From Paratinospora sagittata (taxonomy: Eukaryota > Streptophyta > Magnoliopsida > Ranunculales > Menispermaceae): a DNA stretch of 64,000 bases. The notes beneath the pieces were generated by a model. That model made no database searches, was not told the DNA's origin, and saw nothing but the letters and a program-made list of their open reading frames with translations. Positions 32,209 to 44,095 of the stretch are shown piece by piece (the first letter of the stretch is position 1; every line of letters starts with the position of its first letter). Made by a program: the position numbers and the translations under genes. Where the stretch lies: the NCBI GenBank assembly GCA_035771175.1, contig CM069608.1, positions 26,046,519 through 26,110,518 of the forward strand, read 5' to 3'.

Positions 32209-34033
32209 TGTTGGCCCAGGTACGTCCAAGAGGGGGGTTGAATTGGACACTTAGATAATTAAAATTAATCCAATGGCAAATAATAAAATGCAAAAAAAAT
32301 AAATCAATTGACACAATCGATTTATAGTGGTTCGGCTACTTGCCTACCTCCACTACCTAACCTCATTAGTTAGGATTTTCAAACCTCTTCACTAAGGGAT
32401 TCTCTTACGAGTGAGAACCAAACCATTACAACATGTTCTCAACTTCCAAGTGTGAGAACCACCGTTACACTGCTCAACTTACAAGCTTGAGACCAACCTA
32501 CACCTCTCGACTTACAGGCTAGAAAACTACCTATCTCAACTTCTGAGTGTGAGACTAACCTAAAACCTTCTCAACTTGCAGGCTTGAGAATGACCACTTT
32601 GTTGAACAAACAAAGATATGTATTCAGTAGTTTGTATAACCACTATTACAACTCGATACAGTATACAAGATATGAAATGAAGTACAATTGTATCCTGTGA
32701 ACTATCTCTCAAAATTTTCCTTCAGCAAGAATGATGTGAGATTAGAATCATGCTAAAAAGTTGAGTAAAAAATAGTTCAATTAACTTGAAACAGATTTTC
32801 AATGAAAGATGTAAGGTAAGCTCAAGATGAAAATCCTTTGAATAAAACCTGTTTCAAAGATAACACTTTGAAAACTAAAACAGTTTTGAACTTTGAAATC
32901 GATTTTGAAAATTCGACTAACTTTCAAAAGTATTGGCTTTGTGGATTTTTTATGTTGTTGTGTTTGGATTCTAAGTGTTGGTATATATAGACTTAGTAGG
33001 GAAAAAGTTGTTGATCATTTTTGAATTTGAATTTCAAAATGAACGTTAGCTCACAACAGCTAAAATCTTTCACGAAGATCGCAAAAACAATCTTTATGAA
33101 TAGTCTGATTCTTTTTAGGTTGCATGAAAAAAGAAAGTCTCAAAGACGTGATTCATGCATCAGAAGAAATCTCTGACAAGTATGAAAAGGGTTTTGTGCA
33201 TAAAAAGTTTTGAAAAGATAAACTGAAAAAGTGCACAGTCGTAGCTTTATGACAGTGTTGGCTTAGCATCTTGATTTTTCAACCAACGTCCTGACGCATA
33301 GAACCAACTTTGTCGTTTTGTTCCGTGAGGGCACTTATAGACTATAAGCGTCCTGTTGAACTATAAAGTGAGGGCACTACTGAAACGTAAGCATCCTGAC
33401 TTACTTAACGTTTAAAATCGAACAAAGTTGTGAGGGCGGTATTTAAAAATAAGCGTCCTGACTAGTTTTTGAAACACTTTAAAATCACAAGGGCGCTACT
33501 AATGACATATGCGTCCTGATGTTTAAAACTTCTAAAATGACCGAAACCATAAGGGCGATATTGGACCGTCAACGTCCTGATGTTTAAAACTTCTAAAATG
33601 ACCGAAACCATAAGGGCGATATTGGACCGTCAACGTCCTGATGTTTAAAACGATCAGCGAGTTAATGTTCAATCAGCCTCTTGATAAGTTCCTTGGTTGA
33701 TTCAATGAGGGCGCTACTGACAAAGTAAGCGTCTTGATCAAATGCTTAAAATAATTTTTTCTTTCAACTTAGTCAAATCAGCTGGAAATTTGATTAAACT
33801 AAATACTGAAACGATTAAGAGATTAAATCTTTTAAGAAAACCTCTCAAACACATCGATCAAAACATGCAAATATGTTAAACTTGTTGAGAGTTATTTGAT
33901 CGAAAGTTTAAGCTCTGCTATTTGATCTTGGTTCTTGATAGTTCTGAAACACTTAACAAGATCATTACATACACAAACATGAGTAGTTTGAAATCATCAA
34001 AACATTCTCATCATGGGGTTCCTTGAGATAACA
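32209..34033 (-). repeat. 5' LTR of element G (1825 bp)
   Basis: Plus-strand ends TGTTGGCCCAGG (32209) and GAGATAACA (34033). A TATA box (CTATATATACC, minus strand) lies at 32980-32991, so U3 is about 1.05 kb and contains the hairpin-unit array (33300-33740). The R/U5 part includes repeated CTCAACTT(C/A)CA(A/G)G(T/C)(G/T)TGAGA inverted words (32440-32600). Confidence 0.8.
33300..33745 (-). repeat. Hairpin-unit array in U3 of the element G LTR
   Basis: Seven units of about 57 bp. Typical units have GAGGGC(G/A)CTAC, 9-12 bases, then TAAGCGTCCTGA; AGGGCGCT and AGCGTCCT pair over eight positions. Two adjacent units (near 33550 and 33606) are identical over 57 bp, showing recent tandem duplication. 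The array is upstream of the TATA box in transcription direction. Confidence 0.7.
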
Positions 34034-34641
34034 CTAGTAATCTCAGTCCAGAACGAATGGAGACTGAAATGACGCCACTGGCACAACCAACTGAGACAAA
34101 TGCAATGGGTTATGCACCCGTGTAGGATCAAACAATACCATCAATGGTAGAGGAACAATCGATATGAACACCGTAACAGATGAACAAGTTCTTTGAGAAC
34201 TTTGCAAACTATATGGATTCGCGAATGGAGGACACTTTGGACCACCATTTAAAAAGTCAATTGTCACAAGGTCGCACCTCAAGGTGCCACGAGGATTACC
34301 AGATACGACAAATCATGAAGTTCAAAAGATTACAAGCTTTGACATTTGAGGGAAAACCTGACGTGGATTCAGCACAAAAATGGTTGGATGAAACAAAGAA
34401 AGCCTTCGAAGCAATGAGAATTCCTAAAGGAAGAAAAATACCTTTGGCAACATACCGGTTGGTAGGACTTGCAAACAACTGGTGGAAAATACTAAAGGAA
34501 GATCCAAACATCAATGTTGCTGCAATGACCTAGCTAGAATTTTAAGTTATATTTGTAGAAGAATATTTTCCAAAAGCTGTGAAAAGGAAAAAATGTCAGG
34601 AATTTGCCAAGCTTTATCAAGGAAAAATGTCAGTACAAGAA
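34034..34641 (+). pseudogene. Element C gag, central part
   Basis: From 34180 the frame MNKFFENFANYMDSR leads into the gag core: KFKRLQALTFEGKPDVDSAQ, WLDETKKAFEAM and KIPLATYRLVGLANNWW, matching gag of E (KYKRLQPLNFAGTIDADEVQ). A stop at about 34533 precedes EEYFPKAVKRKK-type sequence. The frame stops at the LTR of E (34642) and continues at 56669. Confidence 0.75.
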
Positions 34642-36060
34642 TGTAATACCCATGGATTGCACAAAAAAAAAATTTGGGTACCTGCCCGAACGTTCAGGCG
34701 CGTGCCGGAACGTTCAGGCGTAACGCCCAAGCGTTCAGGCACCAAAAATCTCTATATAAGGAACCCCCCTTATTTCTCATTCCTCACACCAAATCACCTT
34801 CTCTTGTGATTTTCTTCTCCTTTCCACTCATTCTAAGCTTTTAGTCTTTTGAGACTATCTGTTCGAGACTCTAAGTGCGGTACAACGAAGTTCTGTCCGG
34901 AGGAAAGCGCTAAATCTGAAAAAAGTTCTTATCTGAAGGTGGGGCACGAAACATAGGTTTGCGAGTTTTATAACTTTTATTAAAGTTTACATTCATTTAT
35001 TATTATGTCTACCATTCATTTACACATCATTATTTCGTATAACGTTCATACTGTTATATTTATACCTGTATATTTGGAGTTCATGTATTACATTGTTATA
35101 ATGTCGGATTTGTGGTCAATCTGGCTCAACTAGACTCGGTCTTGTCCTCAGTAACCTTAAATAGTGAACGAGAGGCAGCGGGCTGCTCTAGGCGATTGGT
35201 ATTTAAGCAGACCTTGTGTCTCACCTCTCAATTGGGGACTGATCTAGTTGGTCTTATTGAAAGCTATCAGCTTATACAAGTAATACTGAATGTCCTAACC
35301 TTGCACGTCATGATACCAACCCTAATAAGGATCACTAGACGTTGCCAAAGTTAGTTTAAATGTTAAGAAAAGATCATACCAGTAGACTAGACCAGTTCAT
35401 GCATTGGCATCATACATAGACGTATGTGGTTTATGACTCATAGAATAGTTAGGAGCATTGCTTGCTATTCATTATATTTCTCTGGAGAGGGACGTACAAT
35501 GAGAACCCGGCTACGCCTAGGGAGGGACATTTGTACGTGAATCCAGAGCATCGTTCCTGAGGAGGGGCGTACAATGAGAACCTGGCTACGCCTGGGGAAG
35601 GACATCTGTACGTGAACTCAAGCGATGTACGTTCATCAAACCATTACGAGACGGTGTCATGCATACATACATATTGATTGATTATGATTCTTTGATGTGT
35701 ATTTAAGATATTTGATTATGAAGTATGTTTTATTAATTGTTATACTCACGAACTATTTTACCCACTGAGCGCGTTAAGCTCACTCCATTATTATCCAATT
35801 TTTCACAGGAAATTAGGGTGGACTGGGTGCAGGTTTATGGGGCTCACATTTTGTACCCTTTGTATTATTAATTGGGGGTGTTAAGGAGAATGTTCCCCTA
35901 ACCATTTCATGTACAAATTATATTCTGAAATTAATGAAATCAGACTTGTACTGTTTTATATTTTCATTGCGTACTTTGTTATTACCATTGTGATAATTTC
36001 AAATGCGCGCCCGTCCGCGAGTGTACCGCCGGTTTAGGCGCGTCCGGGCGGGGTGTAACA
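34642..36060 (+). repeat. 5' LTR of element E (1419 bp)
   Basis: TGTAATACCC ... GGGGTGTAACA. Contains three palindrome units (34686-34740), TATA box TCTATATAAGG (34751-34761), and a GC-rich end (GCGCGCCCGTCCGCGAG onward). Confidence 0.9.
34684..34761 (+). promoter_or_regulatory. 5' LTR promoter of E: three palindrome units and TATA box
   Basis: Two exact GAACGTTC and one AAGCGTTC at about 20-bp spacing, ending about 10 bp before TCTATATAAGG. The 3' LTR of the same element has eight units, and the LTR of A has thirteen. Confidence 0.6.
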
Positions 36061-36065
36061 TTTAA

Positions 36066-36077
36066 TGGTATCAGAGA
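36066..36077 (+). other. Primer binding site of element E
   Basis: TGGTATCAGAGA, five bases after the LTR end; tRNA-Met type. The GTACGGTCCACGG that follows is shared with element A. Confidence 0.85.
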
Positions 36078-36119
36078 GTACGGTCCACGGCTCGCCCAAG
36101 TCCACCAAATTAGGGGATG

Positions 36120-36600
36120 AAAAACTTTATTAGATATATATATCTCTACAACTATATATATATGAATTGTATATAGTTGAGAATTTTATTTAATATATAT
36201 CTAGAAAACTATATAGTTTTATATAGTTTAGATTTAAATATATATAGTTAAGATTGATGAAAACTATATATATTGTTATGATTAAATATATATATCTATA
36301 TATCTATGTATATATGAGATATATATATACCATATTGCTAATGAAAAAATTTGGATGAAAATGTTTTATTAGATATATATATATCTAGAACTATATATAT
36401 GTGAATTATATATAGTTGAGATTTATATTAAATATATATCTAGAAAACTATATAAATTTTATATAGTTTAGTTTCAAATATATATATAGTGATTTATGAA
36501 AACTATATATATATAGTTATGTTTAAATATATATATCTATACATTCATGTATATATGTATATGAGATATATATATCTCATATTGCTAATGAGGAATTTTG
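36120..36600 (+). repeat. Leader of E: about 245-bp tandem duplication of TATATA-rich sequence
   Basis: Two copies (about 36120-36350 and 36360-36600) share TTTTATTAGATATATAT, ATCTAGAAAACTATATA, and CATATTGCTAATGA. Both lie between the primer site and the extra ORF. Non-coding. Confidence 0.75.
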
Positions 36601-36705
36601 ATTACATGATGGCATAAACATCAAGAGAAAAATAGAAAATATTATCTAACAGACAAAGAATAAATCTTAAAAATGTTAGGAATATATTTTGTGTCTTTCA
36701 CAAAT

Positions 36706-36727
36706 TTATTTTCTTTTCAGCAGAAGA
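36706..36727 (+). promoter_or_regulatory. Probable leader-intron acceptor before the extra ORF
   Basis: A pyrimidine tract TTTATTTTCTTTTCAG ends at 36720, seven bases before the ATG at 36728. Element A has the same arrangement before 3198. This suggests that the AT-rich leader is spliced out; the donor was not identified. Confidence 0.4.
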
Positions 36728-38307
36728 ATGGCCTCAAGTGAAGGAATAACTCCCAGTAGTAGGGAACCAATTCCCACTAGACTCAAGGAATTGTCCAAAT
36801 GGGAGGTTATGACTATGAGGAGCATCGACAATAGAGATCTCCGTCTTCGTCCAATCCTTCACGAGAAACTAGCAACTCTGGGGTGGTTGAACATAATAAA
36901 ATTTGAGGGTCACGTCTCTTACGACTTGACGAAATCCTTCTACGAAGCCATGAATTGCATAGGACTTCAAGAAGATGGGATCAACCCTGTTTTGGAAACA
37001 ACGGTCAGGGGAATAAAAAATTTCTATCAATGTCGAAATTATTGCACGACATATGGAAATTCCAATTGAAGATAGAATTATTGATCCACACGAACCCCAG
37101 ACAGTTGCAGAGATCGCGGAGTCTAATGAACAGTTGTTCAATTCTCTCGCCAAAGAGCCATACACTCAATCGACGTACACCAACCTCCCAAACAATCTCC
37201 TTAAACGATCTCTTGTCGGCCTCGGAAAGATTGTATTCGGCAACATCTTGCCAGAAAGGGGGACTAGAGGCATTATGTCAAGGGCTCAATTTCTTTTGTT
37301 ATACTGCATAGAGAAGAAAATTAAAGGTCTCCCTACCACACATCATCATCCAACAAATGTTGAAGGTGATTCAAAACCCTTTGAGAAAGGAATTCCTCGG
37401 TTACAGAGTCTTGATCATGAGGATGCTATACGAAGCAAACATCAACACTTTTGATGGGACTTCGAAGTAGATCACTAAGTCGTTTATAGCATCTTCTATC
37501 TTCAAGATATATGTCACGAGGGGAGGGGTAACTGACGAGGAAGTATTCGGTACGACGATAGGAAATGCCGAAAGAATGAGAGACGAACATGGACGTTGTC
37601 TTCGAAGAAGTCGACGCAAAATTCCTGTCAGGGAAGTACCAAATAATGAGCCAAATCAGAATCCTACATCAAACCCAACCTCGAATAATGATCCAACCTA
37701 TCGACTATTCACTGAGGAAGAGTTATTTGCCACACTAAATCAACCTCAACCAAGTCATGATAGACAAAGTACTCAAGCAAATCCACCAACCTGGAACGTG
37801 CCAACTCAAGGCCACACTTCATACCAAAGGTTTCCAACTCCTAAGGTATTGTATCGGCCAGTTCCACAAGTTGCTATGAACCAACAACAACAGTATTGGG
37901 TGGCACCAAATTTTGGAGGGCAAAACATCCCAATGAGCCCATTGTTTCAAAAATTTTCGTCTCAAACAAATCCAAATATCCAAGGGGTTCCAATTAGGGG
38001 ATCCCCGTACAATCAAAACAACTACCTTTCACCTATGAGTCACCCGTACAACCAATACTTTCCCCCAATGCCTATGGCCTACCCTCCACCTATGGGACAA
38101 TCGACCCATCAACCACCAATGGGACAATCGACTAACCCATTTGAACAGTTAAATGAAATGGCATCCAATATTGCTGAAATGAGAGAGACTCAAAATGATA
38201 TATTAACATGTATGCAAAACTTCGAAGCAGAACAAAGAAATTCTCAACCTTCTGGTAGTAGTCGTTCTGTACCTAGCAGGAGGTCTAGAAGGAGTGGTAG
38301 TAGGTAA
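36728..38307 (+). pseudogene. Extra 5' ORF of element E (PF20167-like plant transposon protein)
   Basis: About 525 codons before decay. N-terminal: SSREPIPTRL, MRSIDNRDLRLRPIL, LATLGWLNI. Middle: KSFYEAMNCI, TTVRGIK, then after a one-base slip in an A-run (about 37025) MEIPIEDRIIDPHE, GNILPERGTRGIMSRAQFLL and LLYCIEKKIKGLP; after another slip (about 37335) a stretch ending in MLYEANINTF. These follow the order of the putative plant transposon protein family (FY.....D........VRG, ILP......S..D..L...I). Tail: Gln/Pro-rich, ending in RSRRSGSR. One TAG also interrupts it (about 37469). Function unknown; presence upstream of gag in a Tekay element is unusual. Confidence 0.65.
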
Positions 38308-38312
38308 GAAAA

Positions 38313-38830
38313 TCAAGATTGATTACTGGCATTGTAAACTTTTCTTTTATATATGAATGAAATTTTTTGTTTAAGACTATCTTTGGTGGGCTGACTTACA
38401 ACCATTCTTTCTTTTGTATCACTAACTTTGGAGTGGTATGGGACACACCAAAATTGGAGGATACTAAATAAAATGTGGAAGTAAGAAAACCCATGACCTT
38501 GTGTGAAAAGAAACATTTGGAGAAAGTTGCATTACTAACATTATCACTAAGTTTACACGGTATGGGACGAGTAAACTTGGAAGATACTATTGGTGAACTA
38601 TTGTTCAGCCGATGTTTTTAGAGACTGTGTTCATACAACTTAACTTGGTTAACACCCTTATTACCAAAGTCATGTGGTATGGGACACACAAAATTGGATA
38701 ATAATCGAAAAGACTAAGAGTAAGAGTTTGAATACATAAGATTGCGATAGAACGTTAGATCAGGATATTTACCAAGGCAAATCTTATAATTCTTATGACT
38801 CGTATGGATTTTCAATGAAATATATATGTA
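38313..38830 (+). other. Hairpin module of element E
   Basis: Loops GTATGGGA at 38436-38443, 38560-38567 and 38677-38684 (spacing 124 and 117). Stems: AACTTTGGAGTG/CACACCAAAATT (10 of 12 paired), AAGTTTACACG/CGAGTAAACTT (10 of 11), AAAGTCATGTG/CACACAAAATT (7 of 11). It lies between the extra ORF and gag and matches plus-strand 1-512 in reverse. Confidence 0.7.
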
Positions 38831-39109
38831 TGTTCACAAAACAAAAACCAGAACCAAATCATTTGAAATACTTGCAAAGTTTTGTACTTATTATACAAAC
38901 ATTCTAACCTTGTTTTTTTTTACACCATGGCCAAACATACGAGATATATAAGATTATTTGATTCCTCAACAAAAACCTTGCACTATACTTAGAAAAATAT
39001 GTGATTTTAATATTGCAGTACTCTCGAAATTGTTGCTGAGCATACTATAACATTATACTTGGCTACAATTCCTAAATCTTGGTTTTATTTTCTCCTTGCC
39101 AGTGTGAAA
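38831..39109 (+). other. Spacer before gag of E with a possible splice acceptor
   Basis: Non-coding. GGTTTTATTTTCTCCTTGCC then AG ends at 39102, eight bases before the ATG at 39110, and could serve as acceptor for a gag-specific spliced RNA. No other feature seen. Confidence 0.35.
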
Positions 39110-40230
39110 ATGAAAACCAGGAAGAGAGGAAGGCCACGTACTGTCCGTCCAGCAGTGGAGGGAGCTCCTGAGATTCAAAAACCGCTGCCTCCGACGACAG
39201 CATGAGTTACACCCAACACTGCCACTACATCTGGGCAAGAAATATCACCCCCACCCGACCCTTTTCCATGCCTTCGAGCATGGAAACCTTCTTCGCCAGA
39301 TTCATTGAGGCGATGAAAGCCACTGTTCAAACGGTCGTTCGTGAGACCGCGGCCAGTCAGGTTGCCACGGTTCAGGCACCTGTAAGATTTGGGTCAGAAT
39401 CTCAAACCGATCAGATTACTAAGTACAAGAGGCTACAACCTCTTAATTTTGCTGGCACCATTGATGCTGATGAGGTGCAAAAGTGGCTGAATGAGTCAAA
39501 GAAGGCTCTTGATGCAATGGGAGTCAATGAGACTCGAAAAATTCCACTAGCGACCTACCAACTTGTTGGTGGGGCAAACACATGGTGGATAACAGTGAAT
39601 GAGTGTTTTCCTGGTGTTGTGAAGAGGCAGAAGCGCCAGGAATTTGCTAAGTTATACCAGGGAAGCATGACCGTCAGGGAATATACTGGCAAGTTCAAAG
39701 AATTATCAGTCTACTCTCTCTCCACCATCTCAACGGAGCAAGATAAGACTGAGAAATTTTACAATGGCCTTCGCCATGATATTCGACAAGCCTTGTTGAT
39801 CTTGGATCTCAAGATTTACAAGGAGGTTGTTGACAAGGCCATGAGCTTTGAACAAGAGAACATCATACAGGACCAGAGAATGAATAAGGGAAAATGGCCT
39901 GCAACGTTTTTCCAACAAGGCTCACAATAGGGCAACAAGAAGAAGCCCTACTACAATCAAAACCCAGCCCTCCTAGCCCCTGTTTCAAAGAATGAGGCCA
40001 CAATACCTGCGGCTGAACCTTCTAACCCTAATCATCAGGGTTTTCGTAATCATGGCCGCGGAGATTGTTATGGAAGGGGTGGCCGTAGAAATGGCAATGG
40101 CAGAGGTGGTGGTCGACACCACAATCAGCATGGCCAACAGAACCATCCGTAGTATCAGTCGAAGTGTTTCAACTGCGGCCAGAAGGGCCATGTAAAATAT
40201 GTTTGTCTGCACCTTCAGCAACCTATTCCT
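39110..40230 (+). pseudogene. Element E gag with CCHC zinc knuckle
   Basis: Begins MKTRKRGRPR (39110), then a frame change near 39200. The gag core reads KYKRLQPLNFAGTIDADEVQ, KWLNESKKALDAMG, KIPLATYQLVGGANTWW, and after a stretch FYNGLRHDIRQALL and AMSFEQENI. The zinc knuckle CFNCGQKGHVKYVC is at 40165-40206. Stops at 39928 (TAG), about 40150 (TAG), and two TAA near 40243 and 40288 all fit changed Gln codons. Gag would form particles and bind RNA. Confidence 0.8.
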
Positions 40231-43200
40231 GTTGTTCCAGTCTAACAAGCACCACCTGCTGCAAATGCCCGACCCAGGCAGAACCAGTAAAACCAAGGTC
40301 AACGGAATCAGGGCAGAGCATTTGCCATCGCTCAACAATCCATCCCAGACAACAATGTAGTCGAAGGTACCTTTCCTTTGTTCAATACAATAGTGCATGT
40401 TTTGTTTGATTCAGGTGCTACGCATTCTTTTATATCGTCGGCAGTGGTAAGACATTTAGGCCTGCGGCATGAACCCACAGACATCACACTCCATGTCACA
40501 TCACCGTTAGGATCTGGTACTGACTTGAAATTGTAGTGTTCTCGATGTGAGCTTCGAATGTCAGAACAAATAATATATGCAGATCTCTTTGTGATGGACA
40601 TTGAAGACTTCGACATCATCCTCGGCATGGACTGGCTAGCACCACTGAATGCAAAGATCGAATGTATGAAGAAGCAAGTTCAGTTAACCTTGCCTACATG
40701 AGAGTTTGTCAAGATTCAAGGACAAGGAAATGGTTACACAAATCAACAGTTGCACTTCTCAAGGCACAACTTCGAGCTCTATCCCTTAGTGATGAAAATG
40801 AATCACCAGCACTGTACCTCTCGAAGTACACGATGTTCCAGTCATATCTGAATTCCCAACAATCTTTCTAAATGACCTTCCTGCGCTACCTCCAGTTAGG
40901 GAATTCGATTTTGAAATCAATCTCATACTTGGGACAGGGCCTATCTCAATTCCACCATACAGAATGTCAAATGTCGAGCTGGTCGAATTAGACAAACAAC
41001 TGAAGGAATTAGAGAGTAATGGATTCATCAGAAAGAGTTCATCACCCTAGGGCGCTCCAGTTCTGTTTGTTCACAAAAAGGATGGTTCGTTACGACTTTG
41101 CATCGATTGCCCAGGATTGATGACTTGTTCGACCAACTTAAAGATGCCAAATACTTCTCTAAGATTGATTTACAGTCCGGTTATCACCAACTCCGGATCC
41201 GAGAGTCGGACATTACCAAGACGGCATTCAGAACTCGGTACGATCACTACGAGTTCTTGGTCATGCCGTTCGGTCTAACAAATGCACCTGCTGCATTCAT
41301 GGATTTGATGAATCGTATCTTCAGGTTATACTTAAACCGATTTGTGGTAGTTTTTGTGGATGGCATCTTGATATATTCCTCAACTGAGGAAGACCATAAG
41401 ATACATTTGAAGATAGTCCTCCAGACGTTGAGAAGCCACCAACTGTATGCAAAGTTGAGTAAGTGCGAATTTTGGGGAAAGCGAGTTCAATTCCTAGGCC
41501 ATGTCATTTCAGGCAATGACATTGAGGTAGATCCTTCTAAGGTTGAAGCAGTTTTAAACTGGAAGCAGCCTACCGCTGTTACTCAGATTAGGAGTTTTCT
41601 TGGTTTGGCTGGCTATTACAGACGCTTTATCAAGGACTTCTCAAAGATTGTTGAACCTATGACCAAGCTCACTCGAAAAGACGTGCGATTCATCTGGAAT
41701 CCCGCCTGTGAAGCATCATTTCAGGAATTGAAGAAACGCCTCACGACGGCACCTGTACTTATCACTCCAAGAAATGCAATTGGATTTTCATTATACACCG
41801 ACGCTTCTCTCCAAGGCTTAGGTGCCATACTAAATCAAGAAGGCCAAGTTGTTGCATATGCCTCGAGGCAACTGAAGATTCATGGGTAATTACCCAGCAC
41901 ATGACTTGGAACTTGCAGCTATCGTATTTGCACTGAAATTATGGCGTCATTACCTATACAGTGAACGGTTCGAGGTCTTCTCAAATCATAAGAGTTTTAA
42001 GTACATATACACTCAGAGAGACCTAAACCTCCGCCAAAGACGATGGTTGGAATTCTTGAAAGATTATGACTTTCAACTTCAGTACCATCCCGGAAAGGCC
42101 AATGTTGTGGCTGATGCCCTGAGTAGAAAATCTTATGTTGCTTGTACTCTTAACTATGAAATGGGGAAGTTGGCTATCGAGATGGAGAACTTTAACCTAC
42201 AACTGATCGAAGAGGGACCAAGATCACGACTCTCTCAATTATCAACCACCTCTGAGCTAGTTCGAAAGATTTCAGCTGCTCAAGCCAATGACCCTATGTT
42301 AATGAAGAAACGAGAACTTCTACTCAGCGGACAGGACCTCCCTCACTGGTCGGTCTCTGAAGACAGGGACGTTTTCTATAAAAAACATATTTGTCTACCG
42401 AACGATCCAGAGGTTCGGAAAGAAGTGCTCACTAAGATACACTGTTCGAGGTTTGTTATGCATCCTGGGGGTGACAAGATGTACAAGGATGTCAAGCGAC
42501 AATTCTGGTTTTCTGAAATGGAGAAGGCAATTGCAAAATTCGTTGCTCGATGTCTCATTTGCCAGAAAGTTAAGGCAGAACGAAGACTTCCTTCTGGACT
42601 TCTCTAGCCGTTACCTATTGGAGAATGGAAGTGGGAGAACATCGCAATGGATTTTGTTACGGCCTTGCCTCGAAATAATAAAGGGCAAGATGCTATCTGG
42701 GTTATCATTGACAGACTTACAAAGTCTGCATACTTCTTGCCAATAAAGTTCACTGATAACCCCGCCAAACTTGTCAAACTGTATGAAAGAGAAATCGCAC
42801 GCCTCCATAGCATACCACTCACGATCGTCTCTGATCGAGACCCTCGATTCACATCAAACTTTTGGAAAAGCTTCCAGAGTAGAATGGGATCACCATGAGC
42901 ACAACATTTCATCCTCAGACTGATGGGCAGTCAGAGCGGCTTATTCAAATCTTAGAAGACATGTTACGATGCTGCATTTTGGACTTTAATGACGGATGGG
43001 CGAAATAGTTACATTTAGCTGAGTTTGCATACAACAAAAGCTACCAAACTAGTATCAGCATGGCACCGAACTAGGCTCTCTATGGTCGCCCTTGCAGATC
43101 TCCGGTATGCTGGTTAGATATGGCAGATCGACCGCAGTTAGGCCTTGAACTAGTTCAAGAGACTTCTGAGAAGATCACACTAGTAAAGGAACGACTTCAT

Positions 43201-43689
43201 GTTGCACAAAGTCGACAGAAGAGCTATGCTGACAAGCGGAGGCAGCCTCTAGAATTTGATAAGGGGGACTTAGTTTTTCTAAAAGTTCAGCCCACAAGAG
43301 GTGTCAAACACTTTGGGATCAAAGGGAAGCTCTCCCCGCTGTATATAGGCCCATTTCAAATCATTGAACGTATTGGAAAACTTGCTTATCGTTTGTTCCT
43401 TCCATCGTCGATGCCTAAGGTTCATGACGTTTTTCACGTATTTATGCTTCACAAGTATCGTCCTGATCCTTCACATATCATCCCTCTAGTCGAGGTTCGG
43501 GTTAAGGAAGGAAATAAGTATCAGGAGAGAGCGATACAGATTTTGGATAGAAAAACTCAAGAACTAAGGCGACGTAGCATACCACTAGTGAAAGTGCTCT
43601 GGGATCACCATGGAATAGAGGAAGCAACATGGGAACTAGAAGCAACAATTAAACAGAAATACCCTGAATTATTTTCTAGTAACAATTGA
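40231..43689 (+). pseudogene. Element E pol: protease, reverse transcriptase, RNase H, integrase, chromodomain
   Basis: Protease: VLFDSGATHSFI (DSG at 40408). Reverse transcriptase: [20 protein letters not shown] (41104 onward), [15 protein letters not shown], then FVDGILIYS, where the second Asp of the catalytic pair is Gly. About 15 residues before PRIDD, including the usual YR.LN block, are deleted (about 41105). RNase [16 protein letters not shown], then after a frameshift at about 41880 [12 protein letters not shown] and [11 protein letters not shown]. Integrase: zinc finger ending [37 protein letters not shown], then a frame break. Chromodomain: 43545-43689, ending WELEATIKQKYPELF. Not functional as it stands. 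Confidence 0.85.
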
Positions 43690-43769
43690 TGATGTGAAAC
43701 ATTGTACTATTTTCACTTATCAATAAAATGATGAAACTTTGTTTATACATGTCCTAATACATCGTTTCA

Positions 43770-44095
43770 GTTTAATAACTATGCAGATGTCTAAAAATAA
43801 TATCAATGGATAGGGTAATGCACACAAGCAGTGGCCTCCTTGGCAACCTGTGACGACTCCTTCAGGATCTGAGTCAAGCCACAACTACTTTGCATCACCA
43901 CCTCCATCACCACACAGACAGCGATCCTTATCGCCAGAGCTGCATGGCTTTTTCATAATTATTTAATTCAAAATAATCTCGTGCCCACATCTTGGCAAGA
44001 CCTGCTACAAAAATTACCAGGTGCTCGGATTCGAGCAATAACACGAAAAAGCATTCCACCGCTCAACCTACCTCCCCTCAAACGATGTAACCAGC
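43770..44095 (+). pseudogene. 3' ORF of element E, part before element B
   Basis: After pol, a pyrimidine-rich AG (CATCGTTTCAG, ending near 43769) precedes an ATG at 43786. The frame (one TAG) gives a Pro/Ser/His-rich peptide (ASPPPSPHRQRSLSPEL), then after a slip a basic part (RIRAITRKSIPPLNLPPLKR) that runs into the B insertion. It resumes at 54919. No domain recognised. The acceptor suggests a spliced message. Confidence 0.4.
44091..44095. repeat. Left TSD of element B (CCAGC)
   Basis: CCAGC at 44091-44095 matches 54914-54918 exactly. Confidence 0.95.

Larger units (their letters stand above)
18156..34033 (-). mobile_element. Element G: pol-less copia-like retrotransposon, split by Athila element D
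   Basis: Minus-strand order: 5' LTR 34033-32209, primer site 32206-32195, copia-type gag 32161-31008, a repeat-rich spacer, a PF20167-like ORF 30298-28412 continuing at 18545-18469, then a 3' LTR remnant 18468-18156. The internal region, without D, is only about 3.9 kb and shows no protease, integrase or reverse transcriptase, so the element needs helpers. Flanks are CTACT (18151-18155) and CTAGT (34034-34038), a 5-bp TSD with one change. Inserted in the gag of element C. Confidence 0.7.

Noticed and set aside
37053..37454. Independent second gene in the extra ORF of E
   Set aside because: It is the continuation of the same protein after a one-base slip in an A-run; family motifs run across the slip.
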